Source: Epiperipatus broadwayi (lineage: Eukaryota; Onychophora; Udeonychophora; Euonychophora; Peripatidae). From it: a DNA stretch of 64,000 nucleotides. The position numbers were made by a program, and so were the translations under genes. Each line of letters starts with the position of its first letter. The first letter of the stretch is position 1. The notes beneath the pieces were generated by a model. The model ran no database searches. It saw only the letters and a program-made list of their open reading frames with translations, and had not been told where the DNA came from. Shown one piece after another: positions 23,641-35,259 of this stretch. The stretch is taken from contig JAQFVV010000142.1 in the NCBI GenBank assembly GCA_028023455.1, positions 2,351,740-2,415,739 on the forward strand, in the 5' to 3' direction.

Positions 23641-24069
23641 TTATGCTTTCAGAACTGGCTTTTTTATTGTGACAACCTTTTTTGTGGTAGCCATTATAAT
23701 TATAAATGCTCTAGTCTGATGGTTGTCACTCAGTTTATCAATATCATGTCTGGGAAACATGTTAACTTCTTTTTGATGAGAATATGAATATGTTGGGATG
23801 ATTCAAAATATACATCAAATTCATTTACCATTGTGCATTTGAATACATATTTCCTCATGATATTCTGATGATATTTTTAAAATTTGGGGCTATCTCAACT
23901 CTCACATGCTCATCATTTGACTTGGGGTTAATCTGAAAATTCTGTGGGCTTAGTTTCACTTGATATTTGGAAGTATCATTTGAATGTGCTTCTCTCAAGT
24001 CCTGAGATTCACAATCTAACTTAAATTCTACATTATCTGCATGTAGATTCTTTAAGTCATTTGACCTCT
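23641..24069 (-). other. Region between gag-like part and integrase
   Basis: Only about 400 bases separate the two coding relics, too little for protease, reverse transcriptase and RNase H, which need more than 2 kb. Short open pieces exist but match no domain I know. This is the likely site of the internal deletion. Confidence 0.5.
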
Positions 24070-24720
24070 CTATTCTTACTCTGCTTCAAGGCAATGTGGC
24101 ACTCCAGCATACTCATTGTTCAATTTGCTAACAGTGGTACACTCAAATTCCTCAAATATCCATTGACCCTTCACATCCTCCTCATCTATTTCCTTACTCA
24201 TTTCACCAAGTGCTTGCTTTATTTCAGTGTTGTCTCTTTGAACACTGCTTAGGTTTATTGGCAATGGTTCCATGTTGGTGGACCATCTAGTTCATACATA
24301 CTTTATTTCTACCTTCAAATCTGCCCTTACGTTATTCATATTTGCCTTTGAATTTCTTTCACACATTGATTGTGTTATAGCTTATCTCTTCTAAATTGAA
24401 ATTGAGAGGGTAACCTTCCATCTTGGGCATTGTGTAGTGTGCAAGAGTGGATTACACACAGGTGTCACTTATCTGACTTTGGTCTTTGATGGAAATCTTT
24501 ATGTTGTTCTCCATGTCATTCCATTTCTCCTCACTATTATGAATAATTTGATCCATCTCAATCTGCTGCACTCTAATGGTTGGTGTTTTTTGGAATAGCT
24601 GGGATTCTATCACTGTAAATCTCTGGTCAATGGCTTCATCCATCTATCTGATCTGATCATGTGTTTCAGTCACATTTTTGACTACTTTCCCCAAGGTTGA
24701 CTTTTCCAAAATTGTTTTGT
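24070..24720 (-). pseudogene. Gag-like coiled-coil region of the LTR element
   Basis: Two minus-strand frames (24643-24452 and 24273-24076), with a readable stretch between them, give a charged, Glu/Lys/Gln-rich protein. Examples are KNKTILEKSTLGKVVKNVTE, IRVQQIEMDQIIHNSEEKW and ALGEMSKEIDEEDVKG. Heptad-like spacing of I/L/V suggests coiled coils, as seen upstream of capsid in some gag proteins. A MPKMEGYPLNFNLEE stretch follows the first part. No zinc knuckle was seen. Assignment as gag rests on position between primer site and integrase. Confidence 0.5.
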
Positions 24721-25590
24721 TTTTGCTGAGGTCTTTTCATCCTCAGGATTCTTGATATTATGGTCCAGGGTTGCTCCCATTCTTTTTATATTGTCTATCA
24801 ATTCTATGATTGCTTAAAACAGCCATTTCATGGTCACTTTACCTTTCATAATCTGTGTTATAACAGCTTCAGATACTTTAGTGAACTTGTTATTGAGTAT
24901 TCCTTGGGTTTGAGATGTTGCTCACTTTGCAGCATGTATCTGTTAAGGGTGATCAACCTTGGCCAAAGACTCCCCAGGTATTTGGATCAATGAAGACCCT
25001 TCTCCACTCTTCAACTTTGCTATCACTACTACTTTGTGGTTCCTCAAAACATTTCATAGTTACACTTAATAAATGTTTTTCCTCTTCTGGTTATCAATCA
25101 AACTTTTCTTAATAGTTAAGTATAAAGTTATTTCTTCCATTTATAGATACAAATAAATACATGTCATAAGACCTTCTGCTACTCTTTGCCATTTAGTGCT
25201 CATATTTAACTTGTCTCTGTATTTTTTGTTTGTGTATATGTTGTTTTAATATCTACTTTTTAGCCTGTTCTTTTATTCACCTAACTCACCTATTTTAATT
25301 TAGTTTATTAATTAATTATTTATGTATGGTCTTAGTTTATCATTTCATTCTCATCAGTTAATTTATATTCAATGTTCACATACAGTTTTCCTTTTTTTGA
25401 GTTGTTACTTGGAAATGGTTTAAATTCAAAAGTCTCATATTTTTATGATTGGATATATCAATTGGTTGCTACTGATGTAAATATATCAGGGTTCTATACT
25501 GTGGAAAATTTGGCAAAGTTTTAAAAAAATGTTTTTAAAAAAAATTTACCAATCCAATGGCTGGACCTCCTTAGAAACTTCTGTTTCATG
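24721..25590 (-). other. 5' part of the LTR element interior
   Basis: Probable leader and upstream gag sequence by position. Open frames are short and no domain is recognisable. Confidence 0.35.
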
Positions 25591-25610
25591 CCCCTAATGT
25601 TTGGATGCCA
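25591..25610 (-). other. Primer-binding site, Lys-tRNA-like
   Basis: Three bases after the 5' LTR end (CCATTACA, then TTC) the minus strand reads TGGCATCCAAACATTAGGGG. It begins with TGG as required to pair with a tRNA CCA end. It resembles the common TGGCGCCCAACGTGGGG site for tRNA-Lys with C-to-T type decay and a two-base insertion. Confidence 0.55.
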
Positions 25611-25613
25611 GAA

Positions 25614-27979
25614 TGTAATGGTCCAGGTTTTTCACAAAAAAAAGAAAGTGCATGTCACTACAGTTGGACCTAGGGTCTTCTGGTAGAATACTGTGAATGA
25701 TATGATGAAGTTCCTAATCTATGATCATATATTTCTCCAATGGGCTAGATTTATGTTTGCACATTAAATTTTAAATAAAATTTGGGCTAGTTCATTTATA
25801 CCTCACCCCTCTTTTTGGCTCTGTTATACCTGTGTTCAAACTCAGGGAGAAATCTGCCTTTGGCTCTCTTTGGGGGTGAATTTACACTAGATAGCAACTA
25901 CCACATCTCTATATAGGTTCCAATTGATTTAAAATCCATCCAAACACATTACTGTATTATTATATAAGAATGAAATGTGTATATATCTGGTTATAAGTTG
26001 ATGAATGAATGTATAAATGATTTTGATAAACTATAAATCAATTTAATTTAAATCAAATTTAGAATATTTATTAAATAACAACACAAAATTCAAAACTTTT
26101 TAACATGATAAAACAATATAATTCTGTGTGTCAAGAATGTATTTCTACCATATCACTGATTAAATGTGTTCACTATTTCAACCCTTACCAATGATGAGGC
26201 AATAATTATTTACAAAGCAGATAAAAAAATCATTACTAAATTGACTGTGAACCTAACTAGCATATTTACAATATTATATAAGTGTATGTGTAATAACCTC
26301 ATCATCCAATTCCAGTTATTGATCTTCCATCTTCTTTGGGGATCCCACTTACCTATATAGTTCCTGAAGGTTGACAGAAAAGAACATCCATACAGAAGGT
26401 TATCATTATTATCGAAAAAATTATAAACAATTATTAGTTAACAATAAAAAACAAATAACACAAACTCTGTCCTGTACTAAGTGTAAGTGCATAATATGGA
26501 ATAATGTCCAAAAATCTTTTCTTAATCCATATCATAGTAGGATGATGAAATATCAAGTCACTATAGAGGAAAAGCTGACCTAAACTTTATTTAACATAAA
26601 AAAAAATTTTATCTAATGCTTTCCCCCCTTCATTTTGTTGCTTTCATTTACAGTGGACTCTTCCACTCATAGACATGTTTCAGCTCCCAAGTGTGGAAAT
26701 AAATAAAACTAGAATTATACAAACATATATAAAAAAAATAATACTTAATATATCAATACTTTCTTTACATCATCTTGGTTAATGCCCATAAGTTTTGCAA
26801 TAATGTATTTTATGATTCTCTTCAGATCAATCTCTTATGGTAAATTATCCATTTCTTGCTATATATTCTTGGCAACACCCCTGAAATGATGTTTCATTTT
26901 CTGAAGTTGCCTTTCTTCTTGATCTATTTGGACATTTAATGCAGAACATCTGATGTTTCTTTAGGCATTATATAGCTAAATAAGTTAAGTCATCATGCTT
27001 CTATGGTTTGGACAGTAGCACTCCAAACCTATGGCAATGTTAATTAAGCCAGAATACATTGCACAGCAGTTTATAACAGATTTAATTTTTCTTGATTTGC
27101 TATTTGGCATTTAATGCTTATATAAGAAAAAATTACTTTATCATTTATATAAATACTGACAATGTTCTATTTCTCTTTTCTCAGTTTTCAAATAACAGTG
27201 CAGTTTTTTTTAGTTTTAAATATCAAATTAAAATCAGTTCAATTCTTTTATTAAACCACATGAATTTATCAAACTTTTTTCTATTTAAATGTTGGTTAGA
27301 ATTTCTTATAATTTTGCACTACAAAAATAATACAGATAATATGGAATATTCAAACAAATCATCCAACTTCTCTTGTATTTGAACATTCGATCTTAAGATG
27401 TTGGCTTTATGCAGTTATTGCATCATTTGAAAAATAACAAAAGATGATGGAAATGAATTGGGTTTGCTTTTATACTACACTTAGTATCTGGTGTTTAGTA
27501 TAGTAGCTTTTCCTTTTCCATTGCCATCACTGTCTATTGTTGCATATATTATATTGGTTGTAGTTAAAAAATAAAATTATGCAACAGAATTCTACATTTA
27601 TTTTTTATACTTGGTTAATTACCTAGTCATTGGCTTGGCATTAGGTCATCACTTTGTTTACTAAGTCTAGGTCTTTATACATGATGTACAACACATTGAT
27701 AATTAACTCATTGTTGGTATATATACATGAAGGCTTTCTTTAACTGAGTTTTCTTTTCATTAAAGAAGAGAAATTAGTTCAATGTGACATTTATTTAATT
27801 TGGTACTTAATAAAGCAAACATTTGTCATATATATATATATATATATATGAATGTTTACAAAAAAAATGATAGTGCATATTCAACCACCTGTTAGCTAAG
27901 CTTATGTTTTAAATGGGTTTGATTTGGTGATGTAGATAAACAAAGATTGGTTTCAATAGGATTGTAAGCTATCCTTACA
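25614..27979 (-). repeat. 5' LTR (right copy), about 2.37 kb
   Basis: Begins TGTAATGGTCC and ends CCTTACA on the plus strand, collinear with the left copy throughout. It holds both empty sites that show the two left-copy insertions to be younger than the element. A (TA)n run lies at about 27828-27850. Its many differences from the left copy indicate an old insertion. Confidence 0.78.
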
Positions 27980-27987
27980 ACTTATAA

Positions 27988-28800
27988 TGATAAATAATAT
28001 TTTAATATTGAATAAATATAATATCATAAGAAATTTTCCAAATCTATTTAATCAATAACTTTTTCCAGTAAGAAAACATCCACTGTTTACTGTACTTTAG
28101 GGTTTTTTTTTTAATTTAGTGTTATCCAAAACAATAATAGCCAGAGAACAAACTTAAGCCAGTATATATAGTTTAATATAAACTGTTTATTAAATAACTG
28201 GTATTAAGTTTATAGAGTAGACATATTTCATTCATTTATAAAAGTGTGTAGTTATATATATATATATAATGATAAATAATAATTTAATATTGAATAAATA
28301 TAATGTCATGTGAATTTTACCAAAAGTATTTAAATAATAATTGAACTGCACTCTAGTAATCATGTTCAGCAACTTTTTACACTAAGAAAATGGATCATGG
28401 ACCATTTTTTATTGTATTTTAAATATTTTTATTTAGAGTTGTAAATAAAAAGATCTAAAATACACTAAAAGTGATTCATGATCCACTTTCTTATTGTAAA
28501 AAGTTGTTGAACATGGCCACTATAGGCTGTTTTAAGTTTGATCTCTGGCTGTTATTGTTCTGGATAACTCTAAATAAAAAAAACTAAAATTTCCAGTAAA
28601 AGGTAATTAATTTTCTTACTGTAAAAAGTTATTGCACATGTCAAGTAGAGGGCAGTTCGTTAGTGCATTTTTAAAGTCCATGCTATGATGAGTTATTCAT
28701 TTATAATATTACATATATATGTATGTTATATAAGTAACAGTTTATATTAAAAAGACTGTAGATTTCACATGGTATTATATTTATTCAATATATATGTGTG
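27988..28800. repeat. Long nested foldback element
   Basis: Inverted pairs fit inside each other: ttgaataaatataatatcat (28002) with gtattatatttattcaa (about 28773); gtttaatataaactg (about 28170) with acagtttatattaa (about 28737); the block with ccagtaagaaaac and aacaataatagccagagaac (28062-28150) with 28528-28625; and cagcaactttttacactaag (28367) with its complement near 28488-28507. The outermost phrase also recurs directly at 28268-28310. The whole 0.8 kb can fold on itself. It starts nine bases after the LTR end. Confidence 0.65.
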
Positions 28801-28845
28801 TGTATGTATATAAATTTAAAAATGTATAAAATAGATGAAATTCTT

Positions 28846-28955
28846 AGTAATAGAATGCAACTAAATAGTACAGTTTCAGTTGCACCATTTATACTTGAAT
28901 TTTTAACTACATATACCACAGTTGAAACTGTAGCAGTTGGTTGAATTCTATTAAC
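28846..28955. mobile_element. Small hairpin MITE-like element
   Basis: taatagaatgcaact ... tacagtttcagttg (28847-28892) is the reverse complement, with two small gaps, of cagttgaaactgtagcagtt and the following ggttgaattctatta (28920-28955). The spacer is about 30 bases and there is no coding capacity. Confidence 0.65.
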
Positions 28956-28959
28956 CTAT

Positions 28960-31318
28960 ATATAAATATATATTATAAAGATTGCATATATTAACTACTG
29001 TGAGGAAATTAATGTCTTACAAATCAGATTTCCATATTATATATTTAGCCTATAATGAGTTAAATATTATAGATAGTACTTTAATTTTTTTTTACTCAGA
29101 TATAGTCTTTAATAAATAAACTTTTCTATTTTTAAGTTGTATAAAATCTTAATTATATGTACTCTAATGTATTAATAAAATAAAAATATGTTTGAATGAT
29201 AATTGCTAAGAGAATATCACTAATTGATTTAATAATTGTTACAGTCAGAATTTGATAAGTTAAAATTGGTTAAAAAAATTATTTTAAAGTGAACTATATT
29301 TTGAGTTAGTTATAATAGGTAGAGTTTTGTTTTTAATATCTTTTAAAATAGTAGTTACTAAAACATAGTTAATTTATGTAATATCTACTTGAAATTAGAA
29401 TTTAATTATTAAGCTTAGGGAAAGCTGATTTGAAATAGGTTTTATTTTAAATGTGTTTTAGTAAGTAAATTTAGTTTTGTTGTCTCTTAAAATATTAATT
29501 ATTAAGATGCAGTAAATTTTCTAATTTCCTTAATCATTTTCTAGTGTGTTAAAGATTGAGGTTTAAAAAGAATTGTTTAAAAGTCTTAATTATCTTTTAA
29601 AAAATAATATATTGTGTAAATTGTATTTTAGTAATAATCTTAAGAATTCTAAAATAGATAAAAAAAATATTTGTTTTAAATAAAAGATATTTGTCTAAAT
29701 TAAGTAGATAATTTTATTAAATAATTAAGATAAAGTTAAATAAAATTAATTATTCTCACTGTCTATATGTCATGAGTTTAAATCTATTCTTAAATCTGTT
29801 AATTAGTAAAAGGTCAAGGTTAAGTTAAATATATAAATATGCAACCTAGTTAATAAAACATTAAAGTTGTTAATGAATTTCAAAAACCTTGCCCCAATAT
29901 TTATTTTTTATTGCCTGAATCATACCATGAGACAAACATTGCAGTTTTTCTGATAAGAACACACACATTTAAAAAAAAAAAAACAGAAAAATAAGATTAC
30001 TTCTTTTTACTTTCACTTTTTGATTATTTTTTTCTTTATTGTTCAACTTAATAATTTTTTGAAGCTTATTTTAACTTATTATTTTATCAGTTAAATAATG
30101 TTGACACTAGAAGTCTCTAAAATCATTTGAGCATATCTACTCTGCATGTACATGTTAACCTGCCTGTAAATGATATCTCATTGGAAAATGCAAAAACCTA
30201 TATTGTTGTGAAGGAATTTTCAGAATGTTCTGAATATGAAAATCTACAGAAAACTGATAATCTGGAAAGTTATGTGCATGTTTAATTTACCATATCTATA
30301 GACTTTTAGTTAATTCTGAACTTTTCCTATACAACCATATTGATGTATATTCATCTAAATGTCTTACTTTAGAAGAAAAGTAATTTAAATGCAGACAATT
30401 TAGTAACTGAAATACAGTTATTATTATTACATCAGGAAATATTTTGGAAAATTATTATATCTTTATATTAGCCAAATGAATGCAACAATTAATTTTTTTA
30501 AAACTATTTCTAGCTTAAAGGACAAAATACAGCCATTTTAAATTTTTTTATCTAATTATGGTATAGGAGGATATTATCCAGAATGATTTTTTTAATATTT
30601 TGGAAATGACATTATATATCTGTATTAGCTCCAACGCAAATAAGATTAATCTTAGCAACATAACAATTCATTTATTCATAATTTATTTTTTAAAAATATA
30701 TTTTATTGCTCTTCCTTTATGTTTTAATATTGCCAAATAAAATATCTCAAATTTTATTATGGAACTGTTTGCTACCTGTCCCTGCTCTCTGCTACACTCC
30801 ATGTAAAATTAAAATTGTGGACAATGTTTTTTTTTTTTTCATAAAACTTCTGCTTTGAAATGTTTGTTCATTCATTTATTTCCTCTACATTAACAAAAAC
30901 TGTTCTGTATTTTGCTATATGGAACAACAGCAGGACTCCTCAATAAACAGATATTTTCATTTTATTCAAATGAAAGAATTTTCAACTCTCAACTTAGTTA
31001 AATGGGGTAAACAAGTGTAATGTATATTTATTGTTATGAATTTGATCTATGTTTCTTACTATTGTATTATTACAATTTTATTTATGCATTTCTAATTATT
31101 ATTTTATATGTGGTATATTATAATGTATATTTATAATATTATACATCTTAAAGAGCTTTAGTAAAAATAAATATCCAAGTAAAAGGTTTTGAAATTATAA
31201 ATTATTAAGAGTTCTCAGTGTTATTGTGCATATGAATATGTGTACAAGTTATATTTCTATTTATTATTAAAAAAATTATGCCTTGTTCATATATCAATTA
31301 ATATGCTGCTGCTGACAG
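28960..31318. other. AT-rich DNA, nothing recognised
   Basis: About 2.3 kb of AT-rich sequence without a supported gene or element. Confidence 0.45.
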
Positions 31319-31367
31319 ATATCAATTTTCGCATTGAAATGGATGGTTGTCCTTACTATTATATTTG
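31319..31367 (+). CDS. Candidate 49-base internal exon
   Basis: A gctgctgctgacag acceptor-like end precedes, and a consensus donor G/GTAAGT follows at 31367/31368. One frame reads INFRIEMDGCPYYYI with two spare bases at each end, so both flanking introns would interrupt codons after the second base or equivalent. The peptide composition is protein-like in a region that otherwise yields Lys/Ile/Asn/Tyr runs. I do not recognise the protein, and a single short exon can arise by chance. Confidence 0.25.
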
Positions 31368-32863
31368 GTAAGTTCCTTCACAAGAGAAAGAATATGTCTT
31401 AATTGCTTTGGCACTGCCAAGTCAAGTTACCAGGTGCCCATTTATCTATTTAACACCATCCATTTTGCCTTTAGCTTTATGACATTAGAGTGTATTTTTA
31501 AATATCTAAAAACATTTAAGGTTTGAACATCTATAAAATTGTTTTTGCTAGCTCTAGAACAAGTTATCTTAGAGATGTTAGTTTATTGTTGGTGTTGGAC
31601 TCTTTTATTATTCCTCCCCTTGTATGCATTAATAAATTTAAACTTATATTATTATTTTGTGTTATATCCAGCTATCTTTGCAATGTCATTACAATTATAT
31701 TTTCACACTGAATTTTCAAATGTTGGCATTGTAGTTTTAATATCATTTTTAGTGACCTGTTTATATGCATATATATATATATAATATTCTGTGTACATAA
31801 TTGTTAGGTGGTTAATATCTTAAATAAAAGTGTGAGAACTTAAAATATAATGTAAATGTCATATTATAATTTTACAAAGATTTACTTAAAGGTAATTATA
31901 TTTTATTTTAAATTAGACAAATGTTTATTATATCAATAGTAATTTGTAATATTAAAGTTACTGCCTCTTGTAAATATCTTGTTATTATATTAAAATATTG
32001 TTATACTGTAAATAAATATTTTATTATTCATTAAATACAGTTGTGTTTTCATTGCCATTAGTTCATCCATTTATTCAAAAAATCTAATCTATTAAATTTC
32101 AAAGGTCACACTAAACTTGCTTATTCATTTTATTTATCATTTATTTAACATCTGCATTATTTTAAAATAAATATTATATTGATTTATTCTTATTTCAAGT
32201 GTGCTTAATGATATAGTGGGTAGTATAAAAGTAACATTTCTATCTGCTGCATTATTTCATTTTTCATCACTTGGTACATGCTCATACATGGAAATATTAG
32301 AATGAGATGTATCTATAGGTTATAAAAAGATGAATACTCATATGAAAAGAATTTTAAATATGTGAAAAGTATTTTATTGCTAGCCAGATAGTTATCTGAA
32401 ATATTCAGATATTTTAGTATTTTATATTTTCACTTTTTACATTCATTTTAGAAAAAAAGATATAAGATTATAAAACTATAACAATAAGATAAAATATTTA
32501 AGGTATAAGAACTTAAATGGTTATTGCATTTAATAATATTCAAGTGTTTAGTTCAATAATTATTTCTTATATCAAGGATAAACATAAACCTAAAATGTAA
32601 ATAAATTAAGAACCCAGTATGTAGATAAGATTTAAATGTAATAAGAACCTGAAATTTTATTATTTGTTTTTATATTATACTGTGTTTTATCTATAAGAGG
32701 ACTCATTCTCTATAATATGTAAAATCCAGTCATTATGGTATTAGTGTGATCTTTACTTGTTTGGAGGGTTACAATTAGGGTTTTGGCAACCAACATTGTG
32801 GCCTTTGATCTCTATTCTCTCCTCTTATAAGATTACAATGTATATAGATAGATACATCTAGTG

Positions 32864-32941
<78 letters not shown>

Positions 32942-34866
32942 ACAGGCAACTCTACTGTTAGATATTACAAAATTATTAAAACAAATAAATTGAAATGGGA
33001 AAATGAGAAGAGTTATTTCTTTCATATTTTTTATGATAGCAAATATTAAGTTATTTAATAATTTTCATTCCTTAACTGATAATATGAGATTTCCAAACAT
33101 TTTAAATAATAAGAATGTGAATATTTATAGTTTGTTCAGATTAGTTGTAAAACAGCTTTAAACCAGATATAAAAAATAATAAACCAATTTTTTTTTCCTC
33201 TCCACTAATTTATTTATCTACTAGTTTTATTTTTTTTATAAAAAAAGTAATATGATAAATATTTTTGTTTTCTGTCTTCATTAACATATTAATTAGTTTT
33301 AAATTTGTAAATAATAATAAGAGAGATAAAAATAAGTAAAATTTTATGTACTGCTACTCAGATATTTAAAAAAAGAAAAGAAAAAATAAGGTTTTAACAT
33401 TTTTGTTAAGAAATACTGTTTTCATTAATTAAAGTATTTTTTTCTTTTCTCTTTATCTCTGTAAAACAAAAAACAATGTTGTTCAAATAAAAGTGTAATT
33501 AAAAGATTTTACTGTTTTTGATAGGTAAAAAAATGAATGCAGAGGAAGTTAAATAATTATGATTAGAATTTTTTAATTAAAGGAAAATAAGAATGGAAAT
33601 AAGCTTTTTGTAAAAATATACTCAATTGGTCAGGATTTAATGTTGTTATGTTTGAGATAATATATGATTGGATGAATATAAGATTGTTTCAAAAACATAA
33701 GATAAGAGGGTTAAAGCATTAGACTTCAGAATCTAGTTTAGTCAGCAAGTCTTTCTTGAGTTAGCTTTTAAAAGAAGAACAGTAGTAACCCAGCTGTGAA
33801 AAGATCAGTGAGAAGTTAAGTTTTTATTTTAAAGTAAGACTAATTTTACCATTAGGTTTTTTTTTTAATTTTTAAAAATGGATTTTCTAAAAATTATGTG
33901 CTAAGCTTAAAAATTAACATCACCAAACTTCATTGTGTAGCCTGCTCATTAGAGGAAAATGTAAGAGGTGAATATTCCTAGAAAAATCTGAAACAAACTT
34001 TGTATTCCATTCAAAAGCACAACTGTCTCAGTCTATGTTAGTCTGAGCTGCAAATTATTAAAAAATAGATCAATTTAACCTGTACTAACCTGAAAATTTT
34101 TATATTGGAAAATGAATAAATTTAACTATGTTTACTTGTTTTGCTCCATTACAATGAAAATTTGAAACTACACACAAATAAGTTAATTGTAGAATTTCTG
34201 ATTATTTAACCTGAACATATTTGGAGAAACCAGAAGAAAAAGCTGTTCTGGAAAAAAATTACAATTATAAGTTTAAAAGAAGAACTAAATAATGACACCA
34301 TCGTGTAATAAGATATAGTTGGTGTGCACATCTTCATTTTCACATTTTCATTTATAAATATACATTTGCAAATAATTTTTAGTTTAAGTAACAATAAATA
34401 ATTTTTATTCTTTTTTTATTGAAACATGTTTTTTTTTTATTTATTGTCCATGCAAAAATTGTAAAAAAGTATGGAGCCTTCCATTTTCATAGGAAAGAGA
34501 AGAAGGTATTGGATAGATTTAAATTTTTTTAATGTTTTTTTATAAAATGTATTTTTTTTTTAATTTTAATCATTATAAAGGCAAATGATTCTGTTTATAG
34601 TAAAGACTAATTAATTTAATTAATAAATGTCAACAACTAATTATTCATATTTGCTTTGTAACATATTTTTATAGAAATGGGTTAGATTTGGAATTATCTT
34701 ATTGTCATATCTTTTCTGAATTTATTAATTCATTAGTTAATTTTATTAAATAATTATTTTTAAAAAAAGTATTAAAGTGTTTATTCCTCCAGTTGCCCAT
34801 TGCATGAATTGGCAATACATGTGATTTGACTTCATTATTGTGTAGTGTTTTAAAAGGATTTGGAAA
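31368..34866. other. AT-rich DNA with a long (TA)n run
   Basis: No gene was recognised apart from the microsatellite at 32864-32938. If 31319-31367 is an exon, this could be intron. Confidence 0.4.
32864..32938. repeat. (TA)n microsatellite, about 37 units
   Basis: Uninterrupted TA dinucleotides. Reading frames through it give only Ile/Tyr repeats and are not genes. Confidence 0.98.
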
Positions 34867-35250
34867 TTATTCCAGTAAGACTAAATTAAAATAGATTAGG
34901 CATATAATATTCTTTTGTTCACAATCACAATCCCTAGACTCCTTGTGATCTTGATTTATGTCTAGAGCAATAATGGTTAATTTATATGCATGTAGGGGTG
35001 CATATTTGTGTTTGGATAGCCTGATAATTCTCTGGATGACACAAAGATCATGATTATCTTTAAAGTCCATGCATTGCACTTTATTTTTGTAGAGATAAAT
35101 TAATTTATGGCTAAAGCATCAATGCTCATCAGGGTGTATCAGAATTCTAGCATTATCTTTTATTATGATTGATAGATTAGCACTTAAGTTTGTGCATGCA
35201 GATGATTGCTTTATATTGTTCTTAAATTTGACATTAGTTAAATAAGTAGC
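34867..35250 (-). pseudogene. Unrecognised decayed coding region
   Basis: One minus-strand frame stays open for about 125 codons with just two in-frame stops. It includes SSACTNLSANLSIIIKDNAR, ILIHPDEH, stop, CFSHKLIYLYKNKVQCMDFK and LSKHKYAPLHAYKLTIIALD. The mix of His, Cys, Asp and Arg is unusual for random AT-rich sequence. I cannot assign a family; a transposable-element protein is most likely given the surroundings. Confidence 0.35.
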
Positions 35251-35259
35251 CTATCTTTT

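Larger units (their letters stand above)
19161..27979 (-). mobile_element. LTR retrotransposon, Ty3/gypsy-like, defective
   Basis: Two direct repeats (19161-22275 and 25614-27979) flank a 3.3-kb interior. The repeat starts tgtaatgg (tctaatgg in the left copy) and ends ccttaca, so the termini are TG...CA. Reading on the minus strand, a primer-binding site starting TGG follows the 5' LTR after three bases, and a purine run AAGGATAGGGGAGA precedes the 3' LTR. The interior encodes a coiled-coil gag-like segment and a Ty3/gypsy-type integrase, but protease, reverse transcriptase and RNase H are not seen. The interior is therefore internally deleted. LTRs of about 2.4 kb (before insertions) are unusually long. 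Confidence 0.78.

Noticed and set aside
24760-25112. Plus-strand frames at 24760-24993 and 24915-25112
   Set aside because: They lie antisense to the interior of the minus-strand LTR element and show no domain.
32861-33049. Plus-strand open frame with an Ile/Tyr repeat
   Set aside because: It is only a translation of (TA)n. The same holds for the frames running into TA or TG runs at 41458-41754, 43093-43335 and 43867-44250.
35120-35160. Minus-strand CTGATGAGCATTGATGC, hammerhead-like
   Set aside because: A stem is possible but TTTA follows where GAAA is needed, and the sequence is better explained as part of the decayed frame at 34867-35250.
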